A stretch of 64,000 nt of DNA, taken from NCBI GenBank assembly GCA_902618025.1, contig CACMYY010000005.1, positions 1 to 64,000 of the forward strand, in the 5' to 3' direction. Below the pieces are notes generated by a model. The model made no database searches, was not told the origin of the DNA, and saw only the letters and a program-made list of their open reading frames with translations. The first letter of the stretch is position 1. Each line of letters starts with the position of its first letter. This DNA is from an uncultured SAR116 cluster alpha proteobacterium (GTDB lineage Bacteria > Pseudomonadota > Alphaproteobacteria > Puniceispirillales > Marisalimonadaceae). Shown here piece by piece: positions 40,251-50,172 of this stretch. The position numbers and the translations under genes are program-made.

Positions 40251-41000
40251 CTAAGGTAATTTGATTATATTATCTAAAAATTCTTTAGTAAAATTTTTCT
40301 TGATAATTTTTATGTTTCTCCAACCTAAACTCTCTGCTTTTTTAGCAACATTTTCACTATTAACATATAAAGTTGCTTTATTTTTAACAATGTTGAATAA
40401 ATTGTAATTTTCTAAAATTTGTTTTGCAATTGATACATTTCTTGACGAAAATATGACTAAATTTAAGAAATCATATTCAATTAAATCCGTACGCAAAAGC
40501 TTTGGTAATTCTAAAATTGGATGGGTGCTATAACCTTCGATAATTTTTATTTTTCTGTTGTTATTCAATAAATTTTTTTCAAATTCAACACTTCTATTTT
40601 TAGCAGCAATCCATAAACCATAATCTTCTTTTTTAGTGTTAATTACAATTAAGTTATGTAAAGATTGAGAACTATTATTGGCTTGTAAAATATTAGTATA
40701 AGATAATTTTTTCAATTGATATGTGGTTTCAAATCCTACAGAAAAAATTCTTATGTCTTTAGAGAAATTGCCAATTTTTTCTAATATTATCTTTTCAAGA
40801 ACTTTTAATGCTTTAGGACTTGTTATAATAATATAATTAAAATCATTTTGAGAAATATTTAAGCTTTTAAAATCTTCATATTTTAATTTTGTTATAGGAA
40901 ACGGTTTTGAAAAAAAACCATTATCATTTAGATATTGTGAATTCCTTTCAGCGTCTTTTTTTTCTCGAAGGACAAAAGTTATTGTTTTTGATTTTTTAAT
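40251..41000 (-). CDS. hemD: Uroporphyrinogen-III synthase, probable ATT start
   Basis: ORF-track call 40251..40715 extended upstream in frame by 95 codons: IKKSKTITFVLREKKDAERNSQYLNDNGFFSKPFPITKLKYEDF...NYIIITSPKALKVLEKI...RIFSVGFETTYQL; AAGGAG 7 nt before ATT. Confidence 0.82.
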   Translation of the reverse strand: MKKSKTITFVLREKKDAERNSQYLNDNGFFSKPFPITKLKYEDFKSLNISQNDFNYIIITSPKALKVLEKIILEKIGNFSKDIRIFSVGFETTYQLKKLSYTNILQANNSSQSLHNLIVINTKKEDYGLWIAAKNRSVEFEKNLLNNNRKIKIIEGYSTHPILELPKLLRTDLIEYDFLNLVIFSSRNVSIAKQILENYNLFNIVKNKATLYVNSENVAKKAESLGWRNIKIIKKNFTKEFLDNIIKLP

Positions 41001-41024
41001 CCATCAACTCCTTGTTTAATGAAG

Positions 41025-41939
41025 TTATTTAAATAAAAAGTCACCGTTAGTTTGAGCTTTAATTTTATTTCCTAACTCTTTACCTAACTTAATTGCGTCT
41101 TTAATCGATCCTTTAATTTTAGATCTAATTACTCTCGTACCATCTAAAGTTGCAATTGCTCCATACAATATCAATTCTTTAGTGTCGGTAAAATGTGCGC
41201 TTGCTGAAATTGGAGATCTACAAGAACCATCTAAAGTATTTAATAGACTTCTTTCAGCTAAAGTTTCAAAAAAAGCCCTTTCATCGTTAATTTTATTTAA
41301 GGTCATCTTTAATTGTTTTTGATATTGATTATTACCATTTGTAATAGATTGAATTGCAATAACACCTTGAGAAGATGCTGGAGGAATAATTTCATTCGGA
41401 ATTATGTTACCAACGTTAATATTTAACCTATCCAAACCTGCTTTGGCTAATATAATTGCATCATATAATCCAGAGTTTAGCTTTTCAATTCGAGTTTCAA
41501 CGTTACCTCTCAGAATCTTTATGTTTAAATCAGGCCTATAATATTTAGCAAAAGCAGCTCTTCTTACAGAACTTGTTCCCACAATTGCTTTATCTGGCAA
41601 ATTATCGAATGAATCATAATTTCCTAACAATACATCACTCCTATCACCTCTTGGAAGGACAGCTGAGATTTCAGTATTTTTTGCAATATCTGTTTCCATA
41701 TCTTTCATTGAGTGAACAGCGATGTCTGCAAATCCATTTAAAATAAAATATTCTAATTCCTTAATAAAAAGACCCTTACCTCCAATGTCAGATAAAGGTT
41801 TATTTAAAATTTTGTCCCCTGATGTAGTAACTTTAATAATTTCAGTTTCAACATCTTCTCCAAAATAACTTTTAACAATATCTACTTGTCGTAAAGCGAG
41901 TTCTGATTTTCGAGTAGCAATTCTTATTTTAAGTGTCAT
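41025..41939 (-). CDS. hemC: Hydroxymethylbilane synthase (porphobilinogen deaminase)
   Basis: RIATRKSELALRQVDIV, HSMKDMETD, GSCRSPISA. Confidence 0.97.
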   Translation of the reverse strand: MTLKIRIATRKSELALRQVDIVKSYFGEDVETEIIKVTTSGDKILNKPLSDIGGKGLFIKELEYFILNGFADIAVHSMKDMETDIAKNTEISAVLPRGDRSDVLLGNYDSFDNLPDKAIVGTSSVRRAAFAKYYRPDLNIKILRGNVETRIEKLNSGLYDAIILAKAGLDRLNINVGNIIPNEIIPPASSQGVIAIQSITNGNNQYQKQLKMTLNKINDERAFFETLAERSLLNTLDGSCRSPISASAHFTDTKELILYGAIATLDGTRVIRSKIKGSIKDAIKLGKELGNKIKAQTNGDFLFK

Positions 41940-42097
41940 TTTAATTTATTAATCTTTTATATTATCAAGTTATTTATTAATTCTTGAATATTTCTATACA
42001 CTTATAGTAAATCGTAAAACATACAATATTAATTTATATTGCATTACTTAGTTTTAAATTTAATTTATAGTTAAATTTTAATTTACTTAGGAATTTT

Positions 42098-43192
42098 ATG
42101 CGTGGCTCTAATGATATAAAGATACTTGGTATTGAAACAAGTTGTGATGATACAGCAATTGGCGTGGTTACTTCAAAAAAAGATATTTTGTCTAATGTTG
42201 TAATCAATCAAAACTCAAATTTAAATAATTATGGTGGCGTTGTACCTGAAATAGCGGCCAGAGACCATCTATCTAACTTAGATCACGCAATTAATAAAGC
42301 ATTAGAAGAATCAAAGCTAAATTTAAAAGACATTGACTTAATTGCAGCTACGGGAGGACCAGGATTAATTGGTGGCGTAATTGTAGGTACTGTATTTGCT
42401 AAGTCTTTAGCTATGTCTCTTGAAAAACCTTACGTTGCTGTAAATCATTTAGAAGGACATGCATTAACCGCCCGTTTAACAGATAATATTGAATTTCCTT
42501 ATCTTCTGCTTTTAGTTTCTGGAGGACATACACAAATAATAGCTGTAATAGAATATGGTAAATATACCAGAATAAGTTCAACCTTAGACGACGCAGCTGG
42601 AGAAACTTTTGATAAAGCTGCAAAAATACTTGGCATAGGTTTCCCAGGTGGGCCCATGATAGAAAAAATGTCTAAAAATGGTGATCCAAATAGTTTTTAT
42701 TTACCAAGACCAATGCATAAATCTAAAAATCCAAATTTCTCTTTTTCAGGTCTCAAAACAGCTTTTAATCAGATAGCAATGAAAAACAAATTAAACAAAA
42801 AAATAATAAGTGATTTATCAGCAAGCATTCAAAAATCTATTACTGATTGTTTAATTGATAGAACTAGATTAGGAATTACAAAATTTAAGGAAATTCTTGG
42901 TAACATGTCTAATATTCAACTTGTTGTTTCAGGTGGAGTTGCTTCAAATTTACATATTAGAGAAGAATTAAAAAAACTATGTTTAGAAACAGATAGTACT
43001 TTTTTTGCGCCTCCATTAAATTTATGCACAGATAATGGTGCAATGATAGCATGGGCAGGCTACGAAAAATATATTAATAAAGGTGAAAGTAACTTAAATT
43101 TTAAACCAAGACCAAGATGGCCATTAGATCCCAATGCACATTTAATAAACCCTATACATCAAAATATTGGGAAAAGTGGAGCAAAAGCATAA
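42098..43192 (+). CDS. tsaD: tRNA N6-threonylcarbamoyladenosine transferase
   Basis: LGIETSCDDTAIGVV, VNHLEGHALTARL, LLLVSGGHTQI. Confidence 0.98.
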   Translation: MRGSNDIKILGIETSCDDTAIGVVTSKKDILSNVVINQNSNLNNYGGVVPEIAARDHLSNLDHAINKALEESKLNLKDIDLIAATGGPGLIGGVIVGTVFAKSLAMSLEKPYVAVNHLEGHALTARLTDNIEFPYLLLLVSGGHTQIIAVIEYGKYTRISSTLDDAAGETFDKAAKILGIGFPGGPMIEKMSKNGDPNSFYLPRPMHKSKNPNFSFSGLKTAFNQIAMKNKLNKKIISDLSASIQKSITDCLIDRTRLGITKFKEILGNMSNIQLVVSGGVASNLHIREELKKLCLETDSTFFAPPLNLCTDNGAMIAWAGYEKYINKGESNLNFKPRPRWPLDPNAHLINPIHQNIGKSGAKA

Positions 43193-44176
43193 ATGTCAAT
43201 TTATTCAAATATATGTTTTTATGGAGGTGGTGCATGGGGGCAAGCATTGGCAATTACACTTTCCACACTAAATCATAATTCTACTATATTAGTATCCGAT
43301 AAGACACGAGAAACACAAATAAATAATAGTAAATCAGAAAGATTCCCTGATTTAAAATTAAGTCCTTTGATACAAGCAACCACAAATAAAGAAAAAGCCA
43401 TAAAAGGTAGTGATTTAATTTTTATTACCACAGAAAGCAAAAGAGTTTTAATGGCTATCGAAGAAATCTCATCTTTTTCTAGAAACAAAATGAATATAAT
43501 TATTACTTCAAAAGGTTTTGCAACAAAAAAAGGTGAAACTTTTAATGAAATTGTAGAGGATAGATTTCATAACATATCACTTTCTATACTAACCGGACCC
43601 ACTTTTGCTGATGAAATTGCTAAAAACAAGCCTGCAGCTGCGATAGTGGCTAATAAAAAGATTGATGTAGCCACTTCTATTTGTGAATTATTTCACAATT
43701 CTAATTTAAGACTTTATCCTAGTAATGATCCAAGAGGGGCATCTATTGCAGGTGCAATAAAAAATATAATTGCTATTGGTGCTGGTATTGTTGAAGGTTT
43801 AGAATTAGGTGATAATGCTAAAGCTGCGCTTATTACTAGAGGTATTTCGGAAACATGCGAATTAATTAAAAAATCAGGTGGGGATCACGCAACCGCCTTT
43901 GGTCTTGCTGGAATTGGAGATATGAGCCTAACATGTAGTGGGCCGCATTCTAGAAATATGGCATACGGGATTAATATAATAAAAAATAATTACCTGCACC
44001 CCACTAGTTTAGTAGAAGGTTTAAACGCTTTAGATGCTGCCATTTCTTTGTCTAAACACCTTAATGTAGAGCTACCAATCGTGGATGCAATTTATAAAAT
44101 AATTAACAAAAAAGCAGATATCAAAGACATTATAAAAAAATTACTAGCCAGACCAATTAAAAATGAATTTTCATAA
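43193..44176 (+). CDS. gpsA: NAD(P)H-dependent glycerol-3-phosphate dehydrogenase
   Basis: FYGGGAWGQALAITL, LTGPTFADEIAKNKPAA, GAIKNIIAIGAGIVEGLELGDNAKAALITRG. Confidence 0.97.
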   Translation: MSIYSNICFYGGGAWGQALAITLSTLNHNSTILVSDKTRETQINNSKSERFPDLKLSPLIQATTNKEKAIKGSDLIFITTESKRVLMAIEEISSFSRNKMNIIITSKGFATKKGETFNEIVEDRFHNISLSILTGPTFADEIAKNKPAAAIVANKKIDVATSICELFHNSNLRLYPSNDPRGASIAGAIKNIIAIGAGIVEGLELGDNAKAALITRGISETCELIKKSGGDHATAFGLAGIGDMSLTCSGPHSRNMAYGINIIKNNYLHPTSLVEGLNALDAAISLSKHLNVELPIVDAIYKIINKKADIKDIIKKLLARPIKNEFS

Positions 44177-44198
44177 ATCTAGTCTTTAGTTTGATATA

Positions 44199-44225
44199 CT
44201 AAAAAATCCTTCAAGGATTATTTTC
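44199..44225. terminator. Bidirectional hairpin between convergent gpsA and LAB_N-domain gene
   Basis: AAAAAATCCTTCAAGGATTATTTT; AATCCT/AGGATT stem with A/T tracts on both sides, overlapping the minus-strand stop codon. Confidence 0.65.
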
Positions 44226-44591
44226 TAGTTTTTTTTCTCTATAAATAAAATATAAATTTCTGGCGTATATGAACACACCAACCGATTGTCCAGCAATTAT
44301 AACAGGATCTTGTCTCCAAATTGCATAAGTTAATAAAACCAGTCCACCTGATATTGAAAAATACCAAAAAGCTATGGGTATGACTGACTTACCTGCATTT
44401 TCACTACTTATCCACTGAATGATAAAACGTGTTGCAAATAATGCCTGCCCTCCAAAACCTATAGTAATCATAATTGCCTCAGGATGATTTAATAAATAAG
44501 GCTCCATAAATGGTACAATGACAATTATTAACTCATTTAAAAAAATTGCACCTTTTTCTATCTGATTTGATAAGAATGATATAAAATCCAT
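44211..44591 (-). CDS. Lipid A biosynthesis N-terminal (LAB_N) domain protein
   Basis: GFGGQALFATRFIIQWISSENAGKSVIPIAFWYFSISGGLVLLTYAIWRQDPVIIAGQSVGVFIYARNLYFI. Confidence 0.93.
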   Translation of the reverse strand: MDFISFLSNQIEKGAIFLNELIIVIVPFMEPYLLNHPEAIMITIGFGGQALFATRFIIQWISSENAGKSVIPIAFWYFSISGGLVLLTYAIWRQDPVIIAGQSVGVFIYARNLYFIYREKKLENNP

Positions 44592-44604
44592 TAGAAATTC
44601 CTAA

Positions 44605-45336
44605 TTATTTTAAAATCTCTTTAAAGGAAGTGTTTTTTGGCATTCTTTTTCTTAGCCAGATTACACCTAACACGTCAAAAAGACCAACAAGGAATCTTCC
44701 AAAATTAGTATAATTTGAAGTTCCTACTACTCTTTCCCTATGTTTAACATTAAATTTTAAAACCTTGGCTCCTTCACGTAAAGCTAAAGCTGATAAAAAT
44801 CTGTGCATATGGTCAAAATAAGGAAGCCTTAAAAATAACTCTTTATGAAATACTTTTATACCACAACCTGAATCTGGGTGAGTATCCTTTAGCAAAATAA
44901 ATCTGCAATATTTTGCAAAAGATGATGCCCATAACCTAGTAATGTTATCCTTACGATTTACTCTAACTCCACCAATTAATATTAATTCATCATTACAGCT
45001 CTTGAGTGTATTAATCATTTTAGGAAGATCAGATGGATCATTTTGACCGTCTCCATCCAAAGTTGCTATTATTCTTGAATATGATGCTTTAATACCTGTC
45101 CTCAGAGCTGCGGATTGACCTTGACTTTTTTCATGACTTATAACTCTTAACTTTTTGTTATTTTTCATATTATTTTTTAATTCTAATTCAGTATTATCGT
45201 CTGATCCATCATTTACGTATATTATTTCATAACTAAATTTTTTTAATGACTGATGAATTTCACTTACTAGTGTGTCAATATTTCCTGCTTCATTTTTAAC
45301 AGGAATAACTACAGATATTTCAGTTGTTTTGGACAT
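44605..45336 (-). CDS. Family 2 glycosyltransferase, dolichyl/undecaprenyl-phosphate sugar transferase-like
   Basis: SVVIPVKNEAGNIDTLV, ATLDGDGQNDPSDLPKMI, SGCGIKVFHKELFLRLPYFDHMHRFL; start trimmed to ATG at 45336. Confidence 0.9.
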   Translation of the reverse strand: MSKTTEISVVIPVKNEAGNIDTLVSEIHQSLKKFSYEIIYVNDGSDDNTELELKNNMKNNKKLRVISHEKSQGQSAALRTGIKASYSRIIATLDGDGQNDPSDLPKMINTLKSCNDELILIGGVRVNRKDNITRLWASSFAKYCRFILLKDTHPDSGCGIKVFHKELFLRLPYFDHMHRFLSALALREGAKVLKFNVKHRERVVGTSNYTNFGRFLVGLFDVLGVIWLRKRMPKNTSFKEILK

Positions 45337-45380
45337 GTTTAGTATTGCAATAATTGAATATATAGAAACCAATAGACATT

Positions 45381-47108
45381 TTAATTAGTTTGGTCAAACA
45401 ATTGATTTTGAAAAATATATATTTCTACATGTCTACCTTTAGCTATATTAAAACCTTTTACTATAGATATTTTATTTATTTTTAAATTAAGATCATTTGA
45501 TGTTTCTAAGAATTGTTTTAGATCATTTTTTTCTATTAACGCTAGATTGTTTTTACCCTCTGCCATAAAAATAGCAGCTTCATAAGGATTAGATAATAAA
45601 ACATTACCATTTAATAAAAAAACAAGACTTGGTTCATGGTAGCCTGAAGACGCAACGGCATCAGCTTTAACTTTTTTTAATTTCTTTATTATAGCTTTAC
45701 TTGTGTGTAAATAATCTAGTTTAGGTAAAACAAAATTATAATTAATAATATTAAAAATTGATCCAAGAGCAATGATTACCAATAAAATGTTATAAAAACT
45801 TTTACTGGTATCTAGATATAGAGTTTTAAAATTAAAAATCAAAGTATGGGACAAAATTAAAATAACAATCGCAATTAAGATAAGCAAAATTGTAAAAAAT
45901 GTTAAAAGATAATCGTTTTCAACATTAAACTTAGAGGAAATATAAAAAATTCCTCCACTTAAAATAATTCCTCCAAAACTAAATAAAATAGAAGAGATAT
46001 AGATAATTTTTCGAAGTAATACGCTTTTTATTTTTTTGATATTAGATTTAAACTGCAATAGTCCACCTATTGCTAAAATCGCAATTGCTGGCAAAACTGG
46101 AAGTGAATAATGAAGAAGTTTTGTTGGAATTAATTCGATAATAACCCAAAATGGTAAAATCCAACAGATTAAAAATTTTATAATTATGTTATTTCTATTT
46201 TGTAAACTAAATAAAATCAAGCAAGGTAAAAAAGTTGCAATAGGCCATATTGAAATTGATAATGTTAATAAATGAGTTCCTGGCAATGCTCCATGTCCCT
46301 CTTGACCACTCTTCAATTTACTAAAAAAATCTTCTTGAAAAGCTTTTTGTAAAAACATTCCATTTGTTGCTTCATCAATTACAATAAACCAAGGGAGAAT
46401 AACTAAAGAACATATTAAAAAACCTAAAATGGGTCTTATAGATTTTATCAAACTTATAGATTTCTGAATTATAGAAAACGCAATCACTGTAGGAATTAGT
46501 ATAGCTATTGAAACAGGGCCTTTTACTAAAACTCCAAAAGAAAAAGCTAGCCACATTAACATTGGGTAAAGGTATTTTACTTTTAAAGTAATATCTTGAT
46601 CTAAAATTATTTTAAGTAAAAAAAATTGCTGAACACAGATTAAGCACAAAAGAGTGGCATCCGTTTTGGCTAGGTGAGCTTCTCCCATAAATACAATTGA
46701 TGATGCAAATAAAAATGTTACAAGAAAAGTGTGGTAAAGCGGGAAAATCAATCTAGTTATTAAACCAACAAAAACTAATGTTATAATAGAGCTTAATAAG
46801 GACGGTATTCTATACGACCCAATATTTTCCTGACCAAATATTTTCGCTGAAAAGGCTTGAAGCCAGTAAATGCCTATTGGCTTCTTTGCTCTAATTTCGT
46901 CTTGAAATTTTATATTTACATAATCACCACTTTGAATCATTTGACTGCTAGCTTGAGCAAAACGTGCTTCATCCCGATCTATAGGGGGTATTGAGTACTG
47001 CCCAGAGAAAAGAGCTAAGATTATTAAAATAATCAATGAACCAAAAATTAAATAATTTAATTTTTTTATTTTTTTAAAAAATTCTGAAAATTCTAAAATA
47101 CTATTCAT
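45381..47108 (-). CDS. ArnT/GT39-like polytopic glycosyltransferase
   Basis: PPIDRDEARFAQASSQMIQSGDYVNIKFQDEIRAKKPIGIYWLQA and many TM segments. Confidence 0.9.
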   Translation of the reverse strand: MNSILEFSEFFKKIKKLNYLIFGSLIILIILALFSGQYSIPPIDRDEARFAQASSQMIQSGDYVNIKFQDEIRAKKPIGIYWLQAFSAKIFGQENIGSYRIPSLLSSIITLVFVGLITRLIFPLYHTFLVTFLFASSIVFMGEAHLAKTDATLLCLICVQQFFLLKIILDQDITLKVKYLYPMLMWLAFSFGVLVKGPVSIAILIPTVIAFSIIQKSISLIKSIRPILGFLICSLVILPWFIVIDEATNGMFLQKAFQEDFFSKLKSGQEGHGALPGTHLLTLSISIWPIATFLPCLILFSLQNRNNIIIKFLICWILPFWVIIELIPTKLLHYSLPVLPAIAILAIGGLLQFKSNIKKIKSVLLRKIIYISSILFSFGGIILSGGIFYISSKFNVENDYLLTFFTILLILIAIVILILSHTLIFNFKTLYLDTSKSFYNILLVIIALGSIFNIINYNFVLPKLDYLHTSKAIIKKLKKVKADAVASSGYHEPSLVFLLNGNVLLSNPYEAAIFMAEGKNNLALIEKNDLKQFLETSNDLNLKINKISIVKGFNIAKGRHVEIYIFQNQLFDQTN

Positions 47109-47192
47109 TTCTTTAACTTTTTTATATAATTAGAAATACCATATTTTCAGAGTAATGTTATAATTTTAAATTTATTATGAGGTAGTTAAATA

Positions 47193-48650
47193 ATGGTATA
47201 TAATTTTAATGAGTCTCTTAATGGATTTTGCGAAAATAAAAAAATCAAATCAATTCCTCTTTATCTTTTTAACGATATAAAAAATTTAACTTCAACTAAG
47301 TTAATATCCGAAAAACAAAAAAAATTTTTAAATACTAGTTTTGCGCTAGACACACAGCATTTTGGATTTTTCCCAGATGAGGAATTTGCTCTTGGTGGAG
47401 CAATTGCTATAATTAAAAAATCCCATGAACCGAAAAAAAGCTTAATTGACCAAGCAGCTAAACTAGCACAAAAACTTCCAAAGAAAAAATGGAGTGTTCA
47501 ATTTGTTGATGAATTTGAAAACTTTGACAAGTTAAACTTTATTTTAGGATGGGGGTTAGCATTCTATTATTTTTCCATAAAAAAAATAAACAAAAGTTCT
47601 CATGAAAAACAGTCCTTATGCTTGTCTCAATGTAAAAAAGAAATTTCAAAAAATTCATTAGAAAAATGCTTTGCAGAAATGCGAGGCATTTTTCTAGCAA
47701 GAGATTTGATAAATTTACCACCAAATATCCTAACACCATTAAACTACGAAAAAATAATTAAAAAATTATTTAAAAAATTTTCTCCTTCAATCTTTTCATA
47801 TAAAGACAAACAACTAGAAAAGAATTTTCCCTTAGTAAATTTTGTTGGTAGATCTTCCGAAAACCAACCTGTACTTATTGATCTTCAATGGAATAAAAAT
47901 AAAAAAAACAATTATCCTAACATTGTTTTGGTTGGTAAGGGAGTTACTTTTGATAGTGGTGGTTTGGATATAAAACCTTCTAATAGTATGTTATTAATGA
48001 AAAAAGATATGGGTGGTAGTGCAGTAGTTCTCGGAATAGCATATGCATTAATGTCAATAAATTGTCCTGTTAACTTAAGAGTAATTTTACCACTTGCTGA
48101 GAATGCGGTCTCTGAAAAATCTATGAGACCATTAGATGTTGTTTATTCAAGAAACCAAACACCAGTTGAAATTGGTAATACAGACGCGGAAGGCAGATTA
48201 TTACTTGCAGACTCACTAACTTATTGTCAGGAAAGCAAAATTAAAAGCGATTTTATTTTAGATTTTGCTACTTTAACGGGAGCTGCAAGAGTGGCTTTAG
48301 GTACAGAATTACCTGCATTATTTACAAACAACGATAATTTAGGGGAAGATATTATAAATGAGGGTATAAAACAAATTGACCCAATGTGGAGATTGCCTTT
48401 ATTTAAACCTTATAATAAACAACTTGATAAAAATAATAACGCAATAAACAGTACAGGGTCATCAGGAACAGGTGGCGCAATAACTGCAGCATTATTCCTA
48501 AATAGATTTATAGATAAAAATACAAATTGGGCACATGTTGATCTTATGGCTTGGAATACTTCATCACGGCCAGGCTTCCCTATGGGCGGAGAGGCTATGG
48601 GATTAAGAAGCATAGTAAATATGATTATTAAGTATTGTTCAAAAAGTTAA
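47193..48650 (+). CDS. Leucyl aminopeptidase family (M17)
   Basis: VGKGVTFDSGGLDIKPS, KKDMGGSAVVLG, NTDAEGRLLLADSLTY. Confidence 0.96.
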   Translation: MVYNFNESLNGFCENKKIKSIPLYLFNDIKNLTSTKLISEKQKKFLNTSFALDTQHFGFFPDEEFALGGAIAIIKKSHEPKKSLIDQAAKLAQKLPKKKWSVQFVDEFENFDKLNFILGWGLAFYYFSIKKINKSSHEKQSLCLSQCKKEISKNSLEKCFAEMRGIFLARDLINLPPNILTPLNYEKIIKKLFKKFSPSIFSYKDKQLEKNFPLVNFVGRSSENQPVLIDLQWNKNKKNNYPNIVLVGKGVTFDSGGLDIKPSNSMLLMKKDMGGSAVVLGIAYALMSINCPVNLRVILPLAENAVSEKSMRPLDVVYSRNQTPVEIGNTDAEGRLLLADSLTYCQESKIKSDFILDFATLTGAARVALGTELPALFTNNDNLGEDIINEGIKQIDPMWRLPLFKPYNKQLDKNNNAINSTGSSGTGGAITAALFLNRFIDKNTNWAHVDLMAWNTSSRPGFPMGGEAMGLRSIVNMIIKYCSKS

Positions 48651-48658
48651 ATTTTAAA

Positions 48659-49450
48659 TTAATTCATATAATTAATTGCTGTGTCATGAATATTCTTATC
48701 TCTTGCAACAATTACAGAGTACTTGCTGAATAAATCATTCTTGAGATTAATTTTTTTAGATTTCCAGTCGGTAACAATAATATCTTTTGATTTTAATATA
48801 GGTATCAATGGCAAGATATCGTATGAAGAAAGACCTTCTTCAACTACTAAATCTAAGCCTCCTTTCAGTACCAAACAATAATTATGACAATCTCCTGACC
48901 AAACATGATACTTGGATTTTTTTATCAAAGTTTCATATTTTTGTTTACCAATTTCAGAAAATAAATGTGGTCCTGTAGAGCCAACTGTTGCTTCAGATAT
49001 ACTTGTAATGGATTTATAAATCTTTTTAAAAGCTGCATTGTTAAGTAGACATTTATTTTTATAACCAATCCATCTTTCATCTAGAGCAGGAAAATCAGCC
49101 ATGCCAATAATTGGTTCACCTTTAAATGCTAGTGATATTAATGTACCCCATAAAGGTCTTCCAATAACATAGCTACGAGTTCCGTCTATTGGATCTATAA
49201 TCCAGGTATAATCAGAATTATTTGACGTAAATCCTATCTCTTCAGCAAATATGTTATGATTTGGAAATTTGGCTGATATAGTCTCTCTTAATGTTTTTTC
49301 AGAATTTATATCATAGTCTGTTACAGGGCTTCCATCATCTTTAACTTGTAGAGTTAGATTTGAGTTAAAACCTTCTAAAGTTATAACTTTTGAACGATCA
49401 GCCAATAAATTCATAAAATCTGAAATTTCAATAAATTCAGCTTCATTCAT
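48659..49450 (-). CDS. Inositol monophosphatase family (histidinol-phosphatase-like)
   Basis: DDGSPVTDYDINSEK, EEIG, WIIDPIDGTRSYVIGRPLWGTLI. Confidence 0.9.
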   Translation of the reverse strand: MNEAEFIEISDFMNLLADRSKVITLEGFNSNLTLQVKDDGSPVTDYDINSEKTLRETISAKFPNHNIFAEEIGFTSNNSDYTWIIDPIDGTRSYVIGRPLWGTLISLAFKGEPIIGMADFPALDERWIGYKNKCLLNNAAFKKIYKSITSISEATVGSTGPHLFSEIGKQKYETLIKKSKYHVWSGDCHNYCLVLKGGLDLVVEEGLSSYDILPLIPILKSKDIIVTDWKSKKINLKNDLFSKYSVIVARDKNIHDTAINYMN

Positions 49451-49495
49451 AAAAAGGACCTTTTCAAAAGGGATTTTTGTTCATTTGTATTTTAT

Positions 49496-50029
49496 CTATG
49501 GCAAGGCTACAGGACTATCGCTCTTTGTTCTTAACCAAGCAATTAGATCAGCTCTATCTTTTGTTTTTGATAAACCTGCATAATTCATTTTAGTGCCTTT
49601 ATAAAATAGTTTTGGTTTATACAAAAATTTATTAAGCTCTTCGTAAGTCCATTTACCAGATAATGATGCAAGTGTTTTAGAATATGCATAGTCTGCTTTA
49701 CCTTGTTCTTTGTTAACGATATTATAAAGGTTAGGCCCAACTTTGTTTGCACCTCCAGCTTCAAATCCATGACAAGCAACACATTTTTTAGAAATTTTTT
49801 GACCATTATCTATATCTGCACTAGCTAAAAGAGCAAGAATAGGTTCAACCGTTATTTCTTTAGTTTCTTTAATTTTTGTTTCAGCTTTTTCTGGAACTTC
49901 TATTGGATATGCATTTGAGATTTCAGTATTTGGACTAACTAGTAAATTACTAATCTTTCCAAAGACCATTATCAACAAAACACCTGACAATAATGCTGCT
50001 GCTATTTTATTAAACCTCAATGCATCCAT
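49496..50029 (-). CDS. Membrane-anchored class I cytochrome c
   Basis: CVACH heme motif, KVGPNLYNIVNKEQGKADYAYS, MNYAGL; N-terminal TM. Confidence 0.93.
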   Translation of the reverse strand: MDALRFNKIAAALLSGVLLIMVFGKISNLLVSPNTEISNAYPIEVPEKAETKIKETKEITVEPILALLASADIDNGQKISKKCVACHGFEAGGANKVGPNLYNIVNKEQGKADYAYSKTLASLSGKWTYEELNKFLYKPKLFYKGTKMNYAGLSKTKDRADLIAWLRTKSDSPVALP

Positions 50030-50172
50030 AAATTAATCCACAAATAAATATTTTAATAAGTAATTATTTACATGCAAGAAATGCTTTCTTCAAGTATAAA
50101 AGTTAAAAAGGGTAATAAATTATTTCCAAGAAATTTTAAATATAATTGAATAAAATTCATGGAGCTTTGAAA

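Noticed and set aside
40715-40717. Tool-called hemD start at TTG near 40715
   Set aside because: In-frame upstream sequence encodes the expected HemD N-terminal half.
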